In this document: positions 14,860-16,724 of the stretch, in pieces
Layout: every line of letters begins with the position of its first letter
Numbering within the stretch: position 1 is the stretch's first letter
DNA from: an uncultured Pseudorhodobacter sp.
GTDB lineage: Bacteria > Pseudomonadota > Alphaproteobacteria > Rhodobacterales > Rhodobacteraceae
Assembly: GCA_945952425.1 (NCBI GenBank)
Contig: CAMFIX010000018.1
Location: forward strand, 1-16,724
Direction of reading: 5' to 3'
Length of the DNA: 16,724 bases
Translations under genes and position numbers: made by a program
The notes under the pieces: model-generated
Databases searched by the model: none
What the model was told of the DNA's origin: nothing
The model's input: the letters and a program-made list of their open reading frames with translations, nothing else

Positions 14860-15755
14860 TACTTGTCCTCCATGACTGGAGACGCATGCAGGGTGGACGC
14901 GATCGAAGTCAGGTCCGCGAAGCTCAAAGCGCGGTCGGGATAAGCCTTTGCGAGTGCGGCGGGGTATAGCCGGGTTCGGATATCGGAGTATGTCCAGGCC
15001 GGATGGCGATCCCGCGCGCCGGTCAGCCGCGTCAACTCGGCGAGTTGTGGTTGCGCAAGTCCAAGACCTGCAAGGTCCATCTGGAAAAGCTGCTGGCGCT
15101 CTGCATCACTGGGACGGCTGAACGTCTCGGTGATGGCAGCGCGACGGCGCAGTGCAGGGTCGAGAACCGACAGGCGATTGGTGCAGAGGATCACGACGAT
15201 CCGTCCACCATATTGCCTGAGATCGTCGATCCCCTGGATCAAGGTGTTTACGGCCACCTTGTCCTCATGGTGGCTGTGATCCTGCGCGCGCGACGCCGCC
15301 AGACTGTCGCCTTCGTCGATGATCAGGATCGCGCGCCGGTTCTTGCCGGCCGACTGCGTGACCCTGCGGAATGCTTCGGCTATCAAGGTGCCCATTTCGC
15401 CGACCATTCCGTTGCCGCGCACCCGGTTCGACAGCTTGAACAGCATCGAATCCGAACTGCGGGCCTCGGCGACCAGACGATTGGCTATGCATTCCGCCAT
15501 GGCCGTCTTGCCAGTTCCGACGTCGCCGTGGAAAATCACCAGAGGATACTGCTCGGCAACCAGATCGCACAGCGCGAGTTTCCCGTCATGATGTATTCTG
15601 TTCCAGTCGCCGAGTGCGCCGACATTCAGCAAGAGCCGAAGCTGGTCGTGAACGCGGACATAGCGCTGATCGAAGCCGAGCAGGTTCTTTTCACGCTTGG
15701 CCAGCGTATCGTTCGGAAGCGCGATTTCGCTGTCAAAAATGCTCGCCTGGCTCAT
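14859..15755 (-). CDS. cap6: TRIP13/Pch2-like AAA+ ATPase of type III CBASS
   Basis: A 298-residue AAA+ ATPase. Walker A GDVGTGKT lies at 77-84, Walker B ILIIDEGDS at 143-151, sensor-1 Asn in LCTNR (residue 193), and an arginine-finger cluster RRR at 203-205. Pch2/TRIP13 enzymes remodel HORMA proteins. In CBASS they open the closed HORMA-CD-NTase complex and keep the synthase off until infection. The start ATG 15755 overlaps the HORMA stop (ATGA) and has AAAGGA upstream; a TTG nine bases earlier is less likely. Direct adjacency to a HORMA gene makes TRIP13 the specific reading rather than a generic AAA+ protein. Confidence 0.87.
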   Translation of the reverse strand: MSQASIFDSEIALPNDTLAKREKNLLGFDQRYVRVHDQLRLLLNVGALGDWNRIHHDGKLALCDLVAEQYPLVIFHGDVGTGKTAMAECIANRLVAEARSSDSMLFKLSNRVRGNGMVGEMGTLIAEAFRRVTQSAGKNRRAILIIDEGDSLAASRAQDHSHHEDKVAVNTLIQGIDDLRQYGGRIVVILCTNRLSVLDPALRRRAAITETFSRPSDAERQQLFQMDLAGLGLAQPQLAELTRLTGARDRHPAWTYSDIRTRLYPAALAKAYPDRALSFADLTSIASTLHASPVMEDK

Positions 15756-16246
15756 GCGGCCCAATCCTTTCTCTGCATTCCGTAGGTGCTGCTGACATAG
15801 TTGCGGCCACCAGACGAGCTGAGGCTGGAGTGGCTTGTGTCCGCATTGGAAGCGGTCCAGCCCATCTTGAGCTTACTCCGCGTCGCTTCGCGGGCCGCGT
15901 TCGTGTATGCGTCGGTGTAGCTTATCACGATCCGCAGTTCGGCACCGGTGACACGCGGCCAAAGCACACCGCCGGGACGGCTGGTGCTCAGCGTTCCCGC
16001 GTCGGTATCAACATCGAAGCGAACGGCCTTCAGCTCGACGCCATTCTGCAGCAGGGTCACGTCCACCCAAGCGAGGTAGCCCGCCTTGGCTAGAACCTCG
16101 ACATCATGGGCGTAATCGGCGGCCGTCTGAGGCGTCCACCCGCCGGTGCTGTCGGCGATCATGGCTAGATCTGCCTTCACGCGCCGAACGACGTTTTCGA
16201 TATCGGTTGTCGTATAGGTAGCCGAAGCCGTTCTCGTCTGGCTCAT
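15752..16246 (-). CDS. cap7: Bacterial HORMA-domain protein of type III CBASS
   Basis: A 164-residue protein matching bacterial HORMA proteins: an N-terminal strand and helix (ATYTTTDIENVVRRVKADL), the YAHDVEVLAKAGYL helix, RPGGVLWPRV at ~90-99, LRIVISYTDAY, and a C-terminal safety-belt-like part with SHSSLSSSGGRNYVSSTYG. Closed around a peptide, such proteins bind and activate the CD-NTase, acting as infection sensor. ATG 16246 is chosen because GGTGGAGG lies upstream and it follows the synthase stop by one base; the in-frame upstream start overlaps the synthase. Only one HORMA gene is visible, whereas some type III systems have two. Confidence 0.85.
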   Translation of the reverse strand: MSQTRTASATYTTTDIENVVRRVKADLAMIADSTGGWTPQTAADYAHDVEVLAKAGYLAWVDVTLLQNGVELKAVRFDVDTDAGTLSTSRPGGVLWPRVTGAELRIVISYTDAYTNAAREATRSKLKMGWTASNADTSHSSLSSSGGRNYVSSTYGMQRKDWAA

Positions 16247-16247
16247 G

Positions 16248-16724
16248 TCAGTCCTCCACCTTGAAACCCGGCCCGAAGACCTCTTTCCAGACCGCATCGT
16301 CATCCTCGACCGATGCGAAGTTCACCGTCTCCCATGCCTCCTGCGCCGCCGTGACGATCTCCTGCCGTTCAGCTTCGGAAATCCGGCTGGTGACGTTGTT
16401 GAAGCTGTAAACCGGATCGAGGATCACGACCGGGTCTGAGAACGAGCCGAGCGGAAGCGTGTTCTCGGGGAAGCTGATCTGATCTTTGAGGCCGGATTGA
16501 GCGATGTAGAGTAGGAAGTTGCGGAAACGCTGTTCGATGCTGCCTTCCTTGCCCTGGGTGGCGAGTACCTGCGCCATGATCAGCTCGATGGCGAAGGACT
16601 TGAGCGGCTTTATCTCTGCGTAGTTGCGCCATTTCTTTGCCATCCGGACCAGCGTGCGGAAATCGCCGTCCTGGTTCTTGCGGTCTCGCACGAACTGGAT
16701 TTGGCAGGGCGCGCAGGTCTGGAT
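16248..16724 (-). CDS. CD-NTase (cyclic oligonucleotide synthase), C-terminal part, cut by window end
   Basis: The last 158 residues of a cGAS/DncV-like nucleotidyltransferase; the 5' part lies beyond the window. The fragment starts in IQTCAPCQIQFVRDRKNQDG and continues into the helical OAS1-like C-domain: FRTLVRMAKKWRNYAEIKPL, LKSFAIELIMAQVL, IEQRFRNFLLYIAQSGL, then DPVVILDPVYSFNNVTSRIS and WKEVFGPGFKVED at the end. The enzyme makes a cyclic di- or trinucleotide alarm on infection. The GS and DxD catalytic motifs are outside the window, so activity and clade (C or D is expected with HORMA/TRIP13) cannot be judged. It is the first gene seen in the operon. Confidence 0.85.
   Translation of the reverse strand: MQTCAPCQIQFVRDRKNQDGDFRTLVRMAKKWRNYAEIKPLKSFAIELIMAQVLATQGKEGSIEQRFRNFLLYIAQSGLKDQISFPENTLPLGSFSDPVVILDPVYSFNNVTSRISEAERQEIVTAAQEAWETVNFASVEDDDAVWKEVFGPGFKVED

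Overview
The window reads as an alphaproteobacterial contig, most likely from the Rhodobacterales (Paracoccus/Rhodobacter-like). The GC content is high, the relaxase, coupling protein and VirC-type proteins are of alphaproteobacterial type, and an NrsF-like anti-sigma protein is present. The first 47 bases are not biological: they are an Illumina Nextera adapter with an i5 barcode, so the left edge is the raw end of an assembled contig.

Left part (48-3619) looks like resident backbone. It holds the 3' part of a copper-type P1B ATPase and a 36-residue membrane peptide. A predicted HhH plus PD-(D/E)XK nuclease follows, with a YqaA/DedA-type membrane protein directly behind it. Convergent to these lies an NrsF-like anti-sigma membrane protein without its usual sigma factor beside it.

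Middle part (3812-10631) is a DNA-processing module for conjugative transfer. On the minus strand a mobC-like gene, a MOBP/VirD2-type relaxase and a VirD4/TraG coupling ATPase form one tight unit. On the plus strand lie a ParA/VirC1-like ATPase and a VirC2-like double ribbon-helix-helix protein, overlapping by 4 nt. The 1,042-base non-coding stretch between the two units holds a nested perfect inverted repeat (candidate oriT) and a roughly 230-base tract phased every four bases. The tract resembles the 4-bp-phased overdrive enhancer that VirC1/VirC2 recognise in Ti plasmids. No mating-pair-formation (VirB) genes are in view, so this is a mobilizable element or one end of an ICE or plasmid.

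Right part (10670-16724) is cargo: a small secreted protein, small unknowns, a WGR-domain protein and a ParD/ParE-type toxin-antitoxin pair. Then comes a minus-strand, translationally coupled five-gene operon that I read as a type III (HORMA/TRIP13) CBASS anti-phage system. Its order is CD-NTase (cut by the window end), HORMA sensor, TRIP13-like AAA+ ATPase, a two-domain putative effector and a DEDDh exonuclease. The effector has an N-terminal SLOG-like domain and a C-terminal nucleoside-deoxyribosyltransferase/TIR-like domain.

The three most interesting items are the CBASS operon with its unusual SLOG-NDT-like effector, the phased tract plus inverted repeat between relaxosome genes and a virC1-virC2-like pair, and the linkage of a defence operon to transfer functions.
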